NCBI GenBank assembly: GCA_947375185.1
Contig: CANCEU010000020.1
Span: forward strand, 1 to 46,883
From: Chitinophagaceae bacterium
GTDB taxonomy: Bacteria > Bacteroidota > Bacteroidia > Chitinophagales > Chitinophagaceae
Direction of reading: 5' to 3'
DNA length: 46,883 nt
The translations under genes and the position numbers were made by a program. Of the stretch, positions 23,019 to 31,341 are shown in pieces; within the stretch, counting starts at the first letter, position 1; every line of letters starts with the position of its first letter. The notes under the pieces are model-generated. The model made no database searches and had not been told where the DNA came from. It worked only from the letters and a program-made list of their open reading frames with translations.

Positions 23019-23936
23019 ATGAAAAAAATATTATCACTTAGTATATTTTGTCTTGCACTATTTAGTCAATCTTTTGCGCAAACTGATTCAACAGTAAGTG
23101 AAGCCAAAGTGAAACCAAAACAAAAATTCACAAAAAATGTATTTAGCACTTCAAAGCTAATTAACATGCAAACTACCGAGATGGGGGCAAAAGGAGAATT
23201 TCAATTTATGATTTCTCACCACTTTAGCGAAATGTATAATAAAAATGCAGGTTCTCAAGTGGGTGCTCAATTGTTCGGAATTAACTCAGGCGTTGCTTAT
23301 ACTTATTTATCATTCGACTATTCACCATGTCGTTGGATAAATTTAGGAGTCGCTGCTGCTGGTAGTTCAAAATATGAAGGATTCACAAAAATTAAATTGG
23401 TGCGTCAACAAACTGGATTGCATACTATTCCTGTTTCAGTTGCTTTATTTTCTTTAGTGAATGTAAATACTGCTCCCGACAAATCAATTACATTTGTAGG
23501 CGATCGTTACAATTATGTAAATCAATTATTAATTTCTCGTAAGTTCAACGATAAACTTTCCTTACAATTAATGCCAACAGTTGTACACTTTAACAAAGTG
23601 CCTTATGGCATTAATAATGACAACGAAGTATATTCAATTGGATTTGGTGGAAAATATAAAGTTTCTGATTTGGTGAATTTAGATATTGAATATTCACGTC
23701 AATTAAATATGTATGAAAATGTATTAACAAGCACAGGAAATATAATCAACTATCAACCTGATTTACTTTCAGTAGGCATTGAGTTGAATTCAGGTGGTCA
23801 CCAATTCCGCTTCTTTGTAGGTAACACTACCTTTAGTTCAAATATTGATCAGTTATCCAGAAATAGCATGAATGTTGCTAATGGAAGCCTTGCTTTTGGA
23901 TTTACAATTAACAGAAGCACATTCCTAGGAAAATAA
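23019..23936 (+). CDS. DUF5777-family outer-membrane beta-barrel protein
   Basis: A 305-residue protein with a signal peptide (LSIFCLALFSQSFAQ) and alternating hydrophobic strands from residue about 40 to the end. The start of the barrel, KNVFSTSKLINMQTTEM followed by FMISHHFSEM, and the FGINSGVAYTYLSFDYSP segment are what I recall for DUF5777, a Bacteroidota barrel family often found near cytochromes and YceI-type genes. The pore or ligand is unknown. It ends the divergent operon after two cytochrome-like lipoproteins and is followed by a strong terminator. A role as an outer-membrane channel for redox partners is inference. Confidence 0.82.
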   Translation: MKKILSLSIFCLALFSQSFAQTDSTVSEAKVKPKQKFTKNVFSTSKLINMQTTEMGAKGEFQFMISHHFSEMYNKNAGSQVGAQLFGINSGVAYTYLSFDYSPCRWINLGVAAAGSSKYEGFTKIKLVRQQTGLHTIPVSVALFSLVNVNTAPDKSITFVGDRYNYVNQLLISRKFNDKLSLQLMPTVVHFNKVPYGINNDNEVYSIGFGGKYKVSDLVNLDIEYSRQLNMYENVLTSTGNIINYQPDLLSVGIELNSGGHQFRFFVGNTTFSSNIDQLSRNSMNVANGSLAFGFTINRSTFLGK

Positions 23937-23960
23937 GTTCTTACTAACCTTTGCTTTCCA

Positions 23961-23989
23961 AAAAGCACCAACAATGTTGGTGCTTTTTT
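23961..23989 (+). terminator. Intrinsic terminator after the DUF5777 gene
   Basis: A perfect 12-bp stem AAAAGCACCAAC / GTTGGTGCTTTT with loop AAT, then further T residues. Confidence 0.88.
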
Positions 23990-24036
23990 ATGTTTAGTAT
24001 GCTTAGTAATTTGTATTTTTAAGTTAAAACTACCCT

Positions 24037-24522
24037 ATGGGAAATTCATTTAATCAATTTGTTCAAAAAATTAGCAGCCCCATACGATTTCGATTTTTTC
24101 TAGCTACAAAACTACCTGCTGCATTTTTTGTTGGCCTAAGATTAAATAAAATTGATAATGAAAATTGTATAGTGGGCGTAAAATGCTCCTGGTTTAGCAA
24201 AAACCCATTTAGGTCAGTTTATTTTGCGGCGGAGGCTATGGCTGCTGAAATGAGTACTGGATTATTGGCTTTCGGACATATATTTAATCAACCCGTTAAA
24301 GTTAGCATGCTTGTGGTAAAGATGGATGCCGAGTTTCATAAAAAGGGAACAGGTAAACTTAGATTTATTTGTAATGATGGTATAGCCATAAAAAATGCAA
24401 TTACAGAAACAATGCAAACTGGTGAAGGAGTAACAATTACGTCCAAGTCGGTTGGGGTAAATGAAAAAGGAGAGTCAGTGGCTACATTTAATTTTACATG
24501 GAGTTTTAAAGCGAAAAAATAA
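24037..24522 (+). CDS. DUF4442 hotdog-fold protein (thioesterase-like)
   Basis: A 161-residue cytoplasmic protein of the DUF4442 group in the hotdog-fold superfamily. The typical elements are SWFSKNPFRSVYFAAEAMAAEMSTG (hot-dog helix), LVVKMDAEFHKKGTGKLRF and the closing strand ATFNFTWSFK. Family members are thought to act on acyl-thioesters, but catalytic proof is lacking. It starts about 100 nt after the DUF5777 stop, beyond a terminator, so it is a separate unit. The M28 peptidase gene begins 5 nt after its stop, so these two are likely co-transcribed. Confidence 0.85.
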   Translation: MGNSFNQFVQKISSPIRFRFFLATKLPAAFFVGLRLNKIDNENCIVGVKCSWFSKNPFRSVYFAAEAMAAEMSTGLLAFGHIFNQPVKVSMLVVKMDAEFHKKGTGKLRFICNDGIAIKNAITETMQTGEGVTITSKSVGVNEKGESVATFNFTWSFKAKK

Positions 24523-24527
24523 CAAAT

Positions 24528-26000
24528 ATGAAAAAAATCAGCATGTGCACACTTGCGCTATTATTAAATTTTGGATTAATGGCTCAGTCAGCAAATCCGC
24601 CAGGATTAGATTTGATTAAAACCAGTGAGTTAAAAAAAGATTTATACGATTTTGCAGATCCTCATTTTAAAGGAAGGTCAGCAGGAACCATCGATGAATT
24701 AAAAGCATCTATGTGGTTAGTTGAAAAATATAGATCTATTGGTTTATTGCCAGCAGGGGACGATGGAACTTACTTGCAATTTTTTACCATGTGGAGAAAT
24801 CAAATTTCGGATAATTCTACCATTCAGATTGATAATAAAAATTTGAGTTTATGGAAAGATGCTAGTGTGGCTCAAATGGCCAATAAGCAAATTAACGCAC
24901 CCATACTTTACTTAGGTGATGCATCTAAAATAGACACAAATAGTGTAGATGTAAAAAACAAAGTAGTTGCATTTGAAGCATCATCGGTTGGAATTAACCT
25001 AAATGTTTCGTTACCTACTTGGAGATATAGCCGAAGTGTGCTGACAAAATATGGTATGCCATTCATTAGAAAAGGAGCAACTGCTATTATTATCATAGCA
25101 GATAATATTGCTGAAAAAGCATGGGATGACGCAAATGAAAATTTCAAAAGAGGAAGTTACGATATTGAAGGAGGGCCTAATACTCAAGTAAACACTACTG
25201 TTCCTGTTATTTGGTTACACCAAAGTGCAAAGTCAACTATTGCAAATGCACAAGGAAATTTTGTGGCGAACCTAATTGTAGAAAAATACCCTTACCCTTC
25301 GGTGAATATTGTAGGAAAGATTAACGGGACCGATCCAAAGCTAAAATCAGAGTACTTATTATATAGTGGGCACCAAGATGCACACGGTATTCGCAATACA
25401 ATAAACAATGATTCAACTTTTTATGGTGCAGACGATAATGGAAGTGTTGATGTTGCTATGCTTGCAAATGCAAGGGCTTTTGTAAAACATCCGGCAAAAC
25501 GATCTATCTTATTTGTTATACAAGGAGCCGAGGAAAGAGGATTATTAGGGTCAAGATATTATTCATCACATCCAACTGTTCCTATTCAAAGTATTGTTGC
25601 AGTATTAAATGGTGATATGATTGGAAGAAATAATACAGATAGTGCTGCCGTGTTAGGCACACAAGTACCGCATCGCAATTCAGTGGATTTAGTTAAAATG
25701 GTAATGGATGCAAATAATGAGGGGCCTAAATTTAAATTAGACTCTACTTACGATAAAGTAACACACGTAGAAGGTTGGTATTTTAGAAGTGACCATTTAC
25801 CATATGCAAGATTAGGGATACCAGCCATCATGTATACTTCTTTATTACATGAAGACTACCACACGCCACTTGACAATGCGCAAAATATCAATTATCCTAA
25901 GTTAAAAAAGATGGCAGATTGGATGTATCGTACTGGATATAAGGTTGCCAATGCGCCAATAAGACCAGCTACTGATAAAGATTTTAAATTAGAACGATAA
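24528..26000 (+). CDS. M28-family zinc metallopeptidase, exported
   Basis: A 490-residue secreted or periplasmic aminopeptidase of family M28. There is a signal peptide (ending NFGLMAQ). A PA-like insert lies in the first third (about residues 110-250, with APILYLGDA, VVAFEA, GATAIIIIAD). The catalytic half has SGHQDAHG (first zinc His), GADDNGSVD (bridging Asp), GAEERGLLGS (catalytic Glu and ligand), NGDMIGR (ligand Asp) and HEDYHTPLD (last His). All ligands are present. It likely trims peptides for nutrition. The 5-nt gap from the DUF4442 gene implies a shared transcript; a bidirectional hairpin follows. Confidence 0.9.
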   Translation: MKKISMCTLALLLNFGLMAQSANPPGLDLIKTSELKKDLYDFADPHFKGRSAGTIDELKASMWLVEKYRSIGLLPAGDDGTYLQFFTMWRNQISDNSTIQIDNKNLSLWKDASVAQMANKQINAPILYLGDASKIDTNSVDVKNKVVAFEASSVGINLNVSLPTWRYSRSVLTKYGMPFIRKGATAIIIIADNIAEKAWDDANENFKRGSYDIEGGPNTQVNTTVPVIWLHQSAKSTIANAQGNFVANLIVEKYPYPSVNIVGKINGTDPKLKSEYLLYSGHQDAHGIRNTINNDSTFYGADDNGSVDVAMLANARAFVKHPAKRSILFVIQGAEERGLLGSRYYSSHPTVPIQSIVAVLNGDMIGRNNTDSAAVLGTQVPHRNSVDLVKMVMDANNEGPKFKLDSTYDKVTHVEGWYFRSDHLPYARLGIPAIMYTSLLHEDYHTPLDNAQNINYPKLKKMADWMYRTGYKVANAPIRPATDKDFKLER

Positions 26001-26026
26001 TTAAAAAGTTTTAAAGTTGAAGTAAC

Positions 26027-26058
26027 AAAAAAGGGATCCCAATTGGGATCCCTTTTTT
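26027..26058. terminator. Bidirectional terminator between convergent genes
   Basis: A perfect 14-bp stem (AAAAAAGGGATCCC / GGGATCCCTTTTTT) with loop AATT. It is flanked by A- and T-runs, so it serves both the M28 gene and hmuY. Confidence 0.9.
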
Positions 26059-26077
26059 CGGGGGGAAGAATCATTTT

Positions 26078-26722
26078 TTAGAACGTCTTAGTGCCATTTG
26101 GTTGATAAGCAAATCTAAATGTATAATAACGTTGCTTATTTAATTTATCGGCATCAGAAGCAGTTGCTGGTAAGGTTACACCTCCTTTATAATAACAAAG
26201 AATTTCCATTTTAGCATATTTACCTGAAGCAGTTTTTATGACTAATACTCTGCCCGCTAATGGTGTAATTAAATTATTTAATCCGTCATAAGTATACCAT
26301 CCCTTTCCACTTCCTGTTGTGATTGCATATGAAGTTGGCGCATTGTCAGTTTTGAAAACTGAATCTGTTGGAATTGATGTTAATCCATCAAATAAACCAG
26401 TATATACAAATGCGCCGCCTAAACCTGTTCCACTGGTACCACCATTGGTAATAATTCTGGTTGCCATAAATGCAATATCCCATTTTGTAGTAGCACTATC
26501 GGTATTAGGTACAATTGCATTTTTTTCTAAACTATAAAATGTATACTTACCATTTGTGATAGGTATACCTTGAGCACTCAAACCAACAACCGTATCTGCT
26601 GGAATGTCATGAACAGTAACTGCAGTTACAGGCAACACAGTAGCGGTATCAGATTTAGTACAGGCTATAATGCTTGTTGAAACAATAATGAATAAAGCGA
26701 TAGATTGAACTGTTTTTTTCAT
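26078..26722 (-). CDS. hmuY: HmuY-family heme-binding lipoprotein
   Basis: A 214-residue exported lipoprotein. The lipobox is IIAC (Cys21). The body has the HmuY pattern: YTFYSLEKN, WDIAFMATRIITNGGTSGTGLGGAFV, GKGWYTYDGLNNLITPLAGRVLVIKTASGKYAKMEIL-type segments, and the closing RYYTFRFAYQPNG. In Porphyromonas, HmuY scavenges heme and hands it to a TonB receptor. The axial histidine ligands are not conserved in most environmental homologs, and I cannot identify them here. The gene lies 15 nt after the TonB receptor, fitting one operon. Iron control is expected for this unit, but I see no clear operator. Confidence 0.88.
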   Translation of the reverse strand: MKKTVQSIALFIIVSTSIIACTKSDTATVLPVTAVTVHDIPADTVVGLSAQGIPITNGKYTFYSLEKNAIVPNTDSATTKWDIAFMATRIITNGGTSGTGLGGAFVYTGLFDGLTSIPTDSVFKTDNAPTSYAITTGSGKGWYTYDGLNNLITPLAGRVLVIKTASGKYAKMEILCYYKGGVTLPATASDADKLNKQRYYTFRFAYQPNGTKTF

Positions 26723-26737
26723 GATATATATTTTATG

Positions 26738-28822
26738 TTATTTTTTAAAAATTTGATACTTAATGGTAGCGTAAAATGTTCTTCCTGGTAAATTGGGAAG
26801 ATTCGCTGCATCAACATAATTAGTGATATTGTCACATCCTAATTGTGTAGTAAATCCATTTTTGTAATCTTTCCCAATTGAGGTATGCAAGGAAACATAT
26901 CCATTCGCAAATTCATCACCTTTGTCAAAAACTTCATTTCCATTGGTATTATTTACAGCCCATTTGCTGCGATACATTACTCTGACATTTGCGAACAAGC
27001 CATTGTCATGATAATAATTTATTTTGAATTGAGCTTTGTGTTTGCTGTTATTAGGAAGACCCACATAATCACTAAGGCTTAACAATTTACTATACCCATT
27101 TGCATCTCTTGTATAAACTTTACCTGCTTTAATTTGATCAATTTGATCCTTGTCTCCAGTTTCTAAATATTGATAGCCGCCGCTAATAATGATATGATTA
27201 TAAATTTTATGCTTTGCTTCAACCTCAATTCCCTGAGTATATGCACGGCCAATATTTAAATAACTAAATATTTGTGCACCAGTCATATAAGCACCCACCT
27301 GTTGAACTTGTATTAAATTACTAATATCATTTCTGAAAAATTGGACACTAAAAAAGTTATTAGCGTTGGGTTCATAATCCCATGAAAGGTGCATCCCTGT
27401 TGAATATTCTGGCTTTAATGCTTTCAATTGATAATAGCTATCATACAAAGTACCTATTTGACCTTTTAATGCTAGTTGATTAATCACCTGCTGTGCTTGA
27501 GCTGTACCAAATACACTATATCCTCCAGCAGCAGCATTGGTAAAGTCTAAATAAATTTGTCTAAAATCAGGAGCTTTAAATCCTTCGCCAACACTCAATT
27601 TGATTTTATGTTTTGCATTCACCTTGTACAATGCCGATAATTTCGGACTAAACGCTGAAGCATACGCTTCATTTTTATCAAATCTTATACCACCAATCAA
27701 AATGAATTTCTGAACTGGAGTCCACTCCAATTGTGTAAAACCATATTGTATTGAGTTATTCTTTCTTACTTTTTCACTATCATATCTCGTGCTTTTCACC
27801 CCTTCCCAAACTGCACCGGCACCAAATAAAAAATTCAATCGCTTATTTACATTCCAATCTGTTTGATTTTCAACACGCTGAAAACGATGGTTTAATAAAT
27901 CGTAATAGGGGTCACCTGACAATGTCACCAAATCCTGTTTTGCATTGTATTCGGTAAAATATCCTCTAAAGCTTGTTTTCAAATTATTTGAAAATCGTTG
28001 GTTTAAACTAAGGTTAAAGTTTTGATCAGTATTATTTTCATTACCACTTGAGGTAATAGTTGCACCACCATTATTGACAGAAATGTCATTTTTAATTTTT
28101 TCATCCGTAACCCTTACTCCAAAAGCTAAATTCGTATTGTCTGATAAATTCCATTTTAATTGCTGATTAATGGAATACCTTTCAATTGGTGTGGTTACTC
28201 GACTCGTACTATTTGGTCGAATGCTATATCCATCTGTCGTAAAATAATTGTAGAAGCCTTGATAAAAAATCGATTTAGTGGCAATCGCATTATTTACACC
28301 CGCATCAATAGTTTGATAAGTTCCATATCTTAAAGATGCTTGTAATGGGATAGAAGTACTTGCATCTGTAATAATATTAATAACACCTGCCATTGCCTCA
28401 CTCCCATATAAACTTGAGGAAGGGCCTTTAACGATTTCTATTTTTTTGATATTGCCTAATGCAATTCTATTTAAATCTAAGACACCAGCAGTTCTTCCTA
28501 CTAACGGTTCACCATTAATTAAAATAATCGTATAGTCTGGGTTTAGCCCTTGTAATTGTACCCCAGCACCAAATCCGCTAGTCATTGTTAAACCTGGTTG
28601 CTCCTTTAAAATATCAGTTAAGCGCAATGCGCCTGTTTGTTGTATTTGCTTTGCATTGACAATGTTAACAGGAACTGTAACATTGCTTAATTTGCGCTCC
28701 GATCTATTTGCAGTAACCACTACACTATCACCTTGCATTTGCAAGGTATCATGTACCAATCTTAATTGCCCAAACATTAATGATGGGATAAACAATAAAA
28801 AGGATAAAAGGCTTCTCTTCAT
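26738..28822 (-). CDS. hmuR: TonB-dependent outer-membrane receptor (HmuR-like)
   Basis: A 694-residue receptor using the ATG at 28822, which gives a clean signal (SLLSFLLFIPSLMFGQ); a longer start at 28858 adds 12 residues. The plug runs to about residue 170: VVVTANRSERKLSNVTVPV, GALRLTDILKEQPGLT, NIKKIEIVKGPSSSLYGSEAMAGVINIIT. A 22-strand barrel follows. The segment GEGFKAPDFRQ corresponds to the FRAP box of heme receptors, while the NPDL box appears only as LKPEYS. The C-terminus ends in IKYQIFKK rather than the terminal aromatic residue. With hmuY next to it, heme uptake is likely. An upstream gene (28925-30334) may control it. Confidence 0.88.
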   Translation of the reverse strand: MKRSLLSFLLFIPSLMFGQLRLVHDTLQMQGDSVVVTANRSERKLSNVTVPVNIVNAKQIQQTGALRLTDILKEQPGLTMTSGFGAGVQLQGLNPDYTIILINGEPLVGRTAGVLDLNRIALGNIKKIEIVKGPSSSLYGSEAMAGVINIITDASTSIPLQASLRYGTYQTIDAGVNNAIATKSIFYQGFYNYFTTDGYSIRPNSTSRVTTPIERYSINQQLKWNLSDNTNLAFGVRVTDEKIKNDISVNNGGATITSSGNENNTDQNFNLSLNQRFSNNLKTSFRGYFTEYNAKQDLVTLSGDPYYDLLNHRFQRVENQTDWNVNKRLNFLFGAGAVWEGVKSTRYDSEKVRKNNSIQYGFTQLEWTPVQKFILIGGIRFDKNEAYASAFSPKLSALYKVNAKHKIKLSVGEGFKAPDFRQIYLDFTNAAAGGYSVFGTAQAQQVINQLALKGQIGTLYDSYYQLKALKPEYSTGMHLSWDYEPNANNFFSVQFFRNDISNLIQVQQVGAYMTGAQIFSYLNIGRAYTQGIEVEAKHKIYNHIIISGGYQYLETGDKDQIDQIKAGKVYTRDANGYSKLLSLSDYVGLPNNSKHKAQFKINYYHDNGLFANVRVMYRSKWAVNNTNGNEVFDKGDEFANGYVSLHTSIGKDYKNGFTTQLGCDNITNYVDAANLPNLPGRTFYATIKYQIFKK

Positions 28823-28924
28823 TTCAACACAAAGTTGAGAAGAATTAAGCCTATACATTATAATTGCAACTACTAATTAGGCTTATAATGCGATAATTTG
28901 ACAGTACTATGACAATTGGAAGTT

Positions 28925-30334
28925 CTAAGCGTTATTTTCCAATATTCTTTGAATTGTTTTTACCTCAGAATCAGTAATAAAATACTCATAAAACCGTTTA
29001 TCATCAACTTTTCTACTGCTACCAATTAAGCTGGCATTAGATTGTGTAATAAATTCATACTTATCATTTATTGCTTTCATCACATCACTTCTTACTTTTT
29101 TCTGAAGTCCAATATTTTTGTCTTTAATGCCTAAAATGTGGTTTATTTGATGAATTTCAACCACATTCCCTTTCAGTGTTGAAGATAAAAGTAGATTAAT
29201 AAGTGATACCTCAGTGCCAGTAAATGCTTGTGAAATGGTCTTGTTTTTTAATAGCTGAATTTGGGATATTTCAAGTTTTCTTTTTACACTTCGATTAAAA
29301 AACCACTTAGATCCGATTATAATAAATGCAATCGCTATAATAACTAAAATGGAGTAAAATATAATGGCTTCGGCGCCCCAAATTCCCGTCCTCAGCAATT
29401 CGAAATCGGTAATTCTAAATGGATACTTTACCAATGACTGATTACCTATGCTGTAACTATAAATTTCATCTTTATAAATAAACATGTTAGTCATAGCATG
29501 TCTTCGAATTAAAAACTGATTTAGGTCGGCATTTTTTGATTTAAACACTTTATTATGTACATAGTCAAATAAATATGTTTCGTCATTTCCCATGAATAAG
29601 ATTCCATTTTCATAAGACAGGCTCTCGGAACTAGTATGTAAACTTTTTACAATCTTAACAACATCCGACTCTAAATCACCCAACCTTTCCCATTTTTTAG
29701 TTTTAAGATCTAAATAATAACTAGTATAAATAGGAACGCCTGTAATATTTTCAGCTCCAACAATTCCAGCATTTACAATACGTTGAAAAGGCAAATACAA
29801 TCTTCCTTGGGCTTCTGAAAACCATATAAAATAAGTAGAGATTATTTCTTTGTTCAGTGGTATGATATCCCATTCACTGTCTTGAAAATTATATTTTCTT
29901 AAATGACCATTTGATTTCCAAAAGCCATAGCCTCCATAACTAAATATTTCATTATTATATATAAAATTTTTACAATTTATATTATAGTTCAAGTTGACAG
30001 TATGGTCAAGTCTTTTAAAAACAGAGCTAACTGAATCGTGTTGCACCAATTTGTATAAAAATCCCGTTTGCTCGATAAATACATAGATAGTATCTCCATT
30101 TTTGATCAATTCTTGTGCATTTGAAGCCAAAATTGTTCCTTTTAATGGAATAATTTTAGTTTCTTCCGATAAACTAATACTTGTATGAAAATTTGGAATG
30201 GAGATAATTTTCGTCAACAATGGTGTATTAGGGACAATATATATTGAATCTGGGCCTTGTGCTTTTGCAATTTTGACTGAAATTATCATCAAAATCAATA
30301 AGAGGGGTATACGAATATGATTTTTGTAAAGCAT
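28925..30334 (-). CDS. Membrane-spanning sensor/regulator candidate (beta-propeller, TM, HTH-like tail)
   Basis: A 469-residue protein. A signal sequence (IRIPLLLILMIISVKIAKAQ) leads to a periplasmic beta-rich part (about 25-315) with kelch-like blade patterns (FSYGGYGFW, YYLDLKTKKWERLGD, LFMGNDETYLFD). A single helix (about 322-345) follows, then a basic stop-transfer (KWFFNRSVKRK). The last about 110 residues have features of a winged-helix DNA-binding domain: TGTEVSLINLLLSS, a putative recognition region VEIHQINHILGIKDKN, then VRSDVMKAIND. That would make it a one-component transmembrane regulator. It lies upstream of the TonB receptor gene in the same orientation (102-nt gap). I judge this from layout, not from a named family. 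Confidence 0.65.
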   Translation of the reverse strand: MLYKNHIRIPLLLILMIISVKIAKAQGPDSIYIVPNTPLLTKIISIPNFHTSISLSEETKIIPLKGTILASNAQELIKNGDTIYVFIEQTGFLYKLVQHDSVSSVFKRLDHTVNLNYNINCKNFIYNNEIFSYGGYGFWKSNGHLRKYNFQDSEWDIIPLNKEIISTYFIWFSEAQGRLYLPFQRIVNAGIVGAENITGVPIYTSYYLDLKTKKWERLGDLESDVVKIVKSLHTSSESLSYENGILFMGNDETYLFDYVHNKVFKSKNADLNQFLIRRHAMTNMFIYKDEIYSYSIGNQSLVKYPFRITDFELLRTGIWGAEAIIFYSILVIIAIAFIIIGSKWFFNRSVKRKLEISQIQLLKNKTISQAFTGTEVSLINLLLSSTLKGNVVEIHQINHILGIKDKNIGLQKKVRSDVMKAINDKYEFITQSNASLIGSSRKVDDKRFYEYFITDSEVKTIQRILENNA

Positions 30335-30368
30335 TGATTATCAGTATTTAAATAGGTAACTAACTTAT

Positions 30369-30376
30369 TATATTTG
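30369..30376 (+). promoter_or_regulatory. Candidate -7 box (TATATTTG) in the 30.3-30.7 kb gap
   Basis: Exact match to TAnnTTTG on the plus strand. No gene starts just after it, but a strong plus-strand terminator lies about 126 nt downstream. No TTG is seen at the usual -33 spacing. Confidence 0.3.
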
Positions 30377-30382
30377 TTAATT

Positions 30383-30533
30383 TTATATATTAAAGATAAG
30401 AAATAACCTATTACTTGACCCAATAGTTCACTTAATTACCTAATTAAGGTTTATAAAAGGTGAAATTCGATTAGCTTTTGGGGGAAAGCTATGGATTTTA
30501 CAAAGGGAAGCGGTTAACTGCTTCCCTTTTTTT
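30383..30533 (+). ncRNA. Candidate small RNA in the 347-nt gap 30335-30681
   Basis: This gap has no ORF of note. On the plus strand it holds a promoter-like box (30369), a hairpin AGCTTT-TGGGGG-AAAGCT (30473-30490), and then a strong terminator (30502-30533). The two hairpins in a row with no coding gene before them suggest a short transcript of about 150 nt. I see no match to a known RNA family. The remainder (30534-30681) has only the upstream region of the DUF47 gene. Confidence 0.28.
30502..30533 (+). terminator. Intrinsic terminator without a coding gene upstream
   Basis: Stem AAAGGGAAGC / GCTTCCCTTT around GGTTAACT, followed by a long T-run on the plus strand. The nearest plus-strand gene upstream ends at 26000. 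Confidence 0.8.
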
Positions 30534-30681
30534 ATTTAATTCATGGGGGGAATTTCTCTTCATTTTCCTCCTCATTATTCAATTACTGCCTGCATTTGTT
30601 AACAATTTGGTAATCTACTAAAACACTTACTTTATAGGTAAAAGTTGAAATTTGAGACTATAATAAATAAAACACATAGCT

Positions 30682-31329
30682 ATGGACTTAAATTCAATTA
30701 TGAAGATCTTCTTGCCTAAAGACAGAGTATTTTTTCAATTATTTGAAGAGGTTGCTGAACATGTACAAGAAATGGGTAGAAAATTAAAAGAGATGGTAAA
30801 TGAACCAGACGCAGATATTAGAGCAAATATTCTTGCGCAAATAGAAAACTTAGAACATAAAAATGACGACTTAACACATAATATTTTTACCGAATTAGGA
30901 AGAAATTTTATCACTCCATTTGACAGAGAGGACATTCACTACCTTGCTACTTCATTAGATGATATCGCTGACTACATCTATGCTTCTGCTAAAAAAATAA
31001 ATTTCTATAAAGTAAACCCAAATGATACGGGTATTCACAAATTAGCTGAATTGATTTTACAAGGCACCAGCGAAACTAAGAAAGCAGTTATGGGTCTTCG
31101 TAATATGAAAAACATAAAGGAGATGACTGAAGCGATGATCAAAGTAAATAGCATCGAAAATCAAGCGGATGACGTTTTTGATATGAGCATCGAAAAATTG
31201 TTTGAACAAGAAAATGACTTTAAAGAAGTTATCAAAAAAAGAGAAATTTATCAGGTGTTGGAAATTGCAACTGATAAAATTGAAGATGTTTCAAATGTAA
31301 TCGAATCAATCATTATCAAGTACGCTTAA
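30682..31329 (+). CDS. DUF47 (PhoU-like) accessory protein of the phosphate transporter
   Basis: A 215-residue all-helical cytoplasmic protein of the DUF47/TIGR00153 family. It begins with FLPKDRVFFQLFEEVAEHV and has acidic E-x3-D metal-binding-type patterns (IENLEHKNDDLTHNIF, TPFDREDIHYLATSLDDIADYI, SIENQADDVFD). It is PhoU-like in fold and usually sits with a PiT transporter, which it is thought to regulate. Here the PiT gene starts 12 nt after its stop, so co-expression is nearly certain. The length is typical (about 210-220). Confidence 0.9.
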   Translation: MDLNSIMKIFLPKDRVFFQLFEEVAEHVQEMGRKLKEMVNEPDADIRANILAQIENLEHKNDDLTHNIFTELGRNFITPFDREDIHYLATSLDDIADYIYASAKKINFYKVNPNDTGIHKLAELILQGTSETKKAVMGLRNMKNIKEMTEAMIKVNSIENQADDVFDMSIEKLFEQENDFKEVIKKREIYQVLEIATDKIEDVSNVIESIIIKYA

Positions 31330-31341
31330 TTTTAATATAAG

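Noticed and set aside
26027-26058. Inverted repeat that could be an insertion-sequence end
   Set aside because: It lies between two convergent gene ends, has flanking A/T runs and a tiny loop, and no transposase is near. It is a bidirectional terminator.
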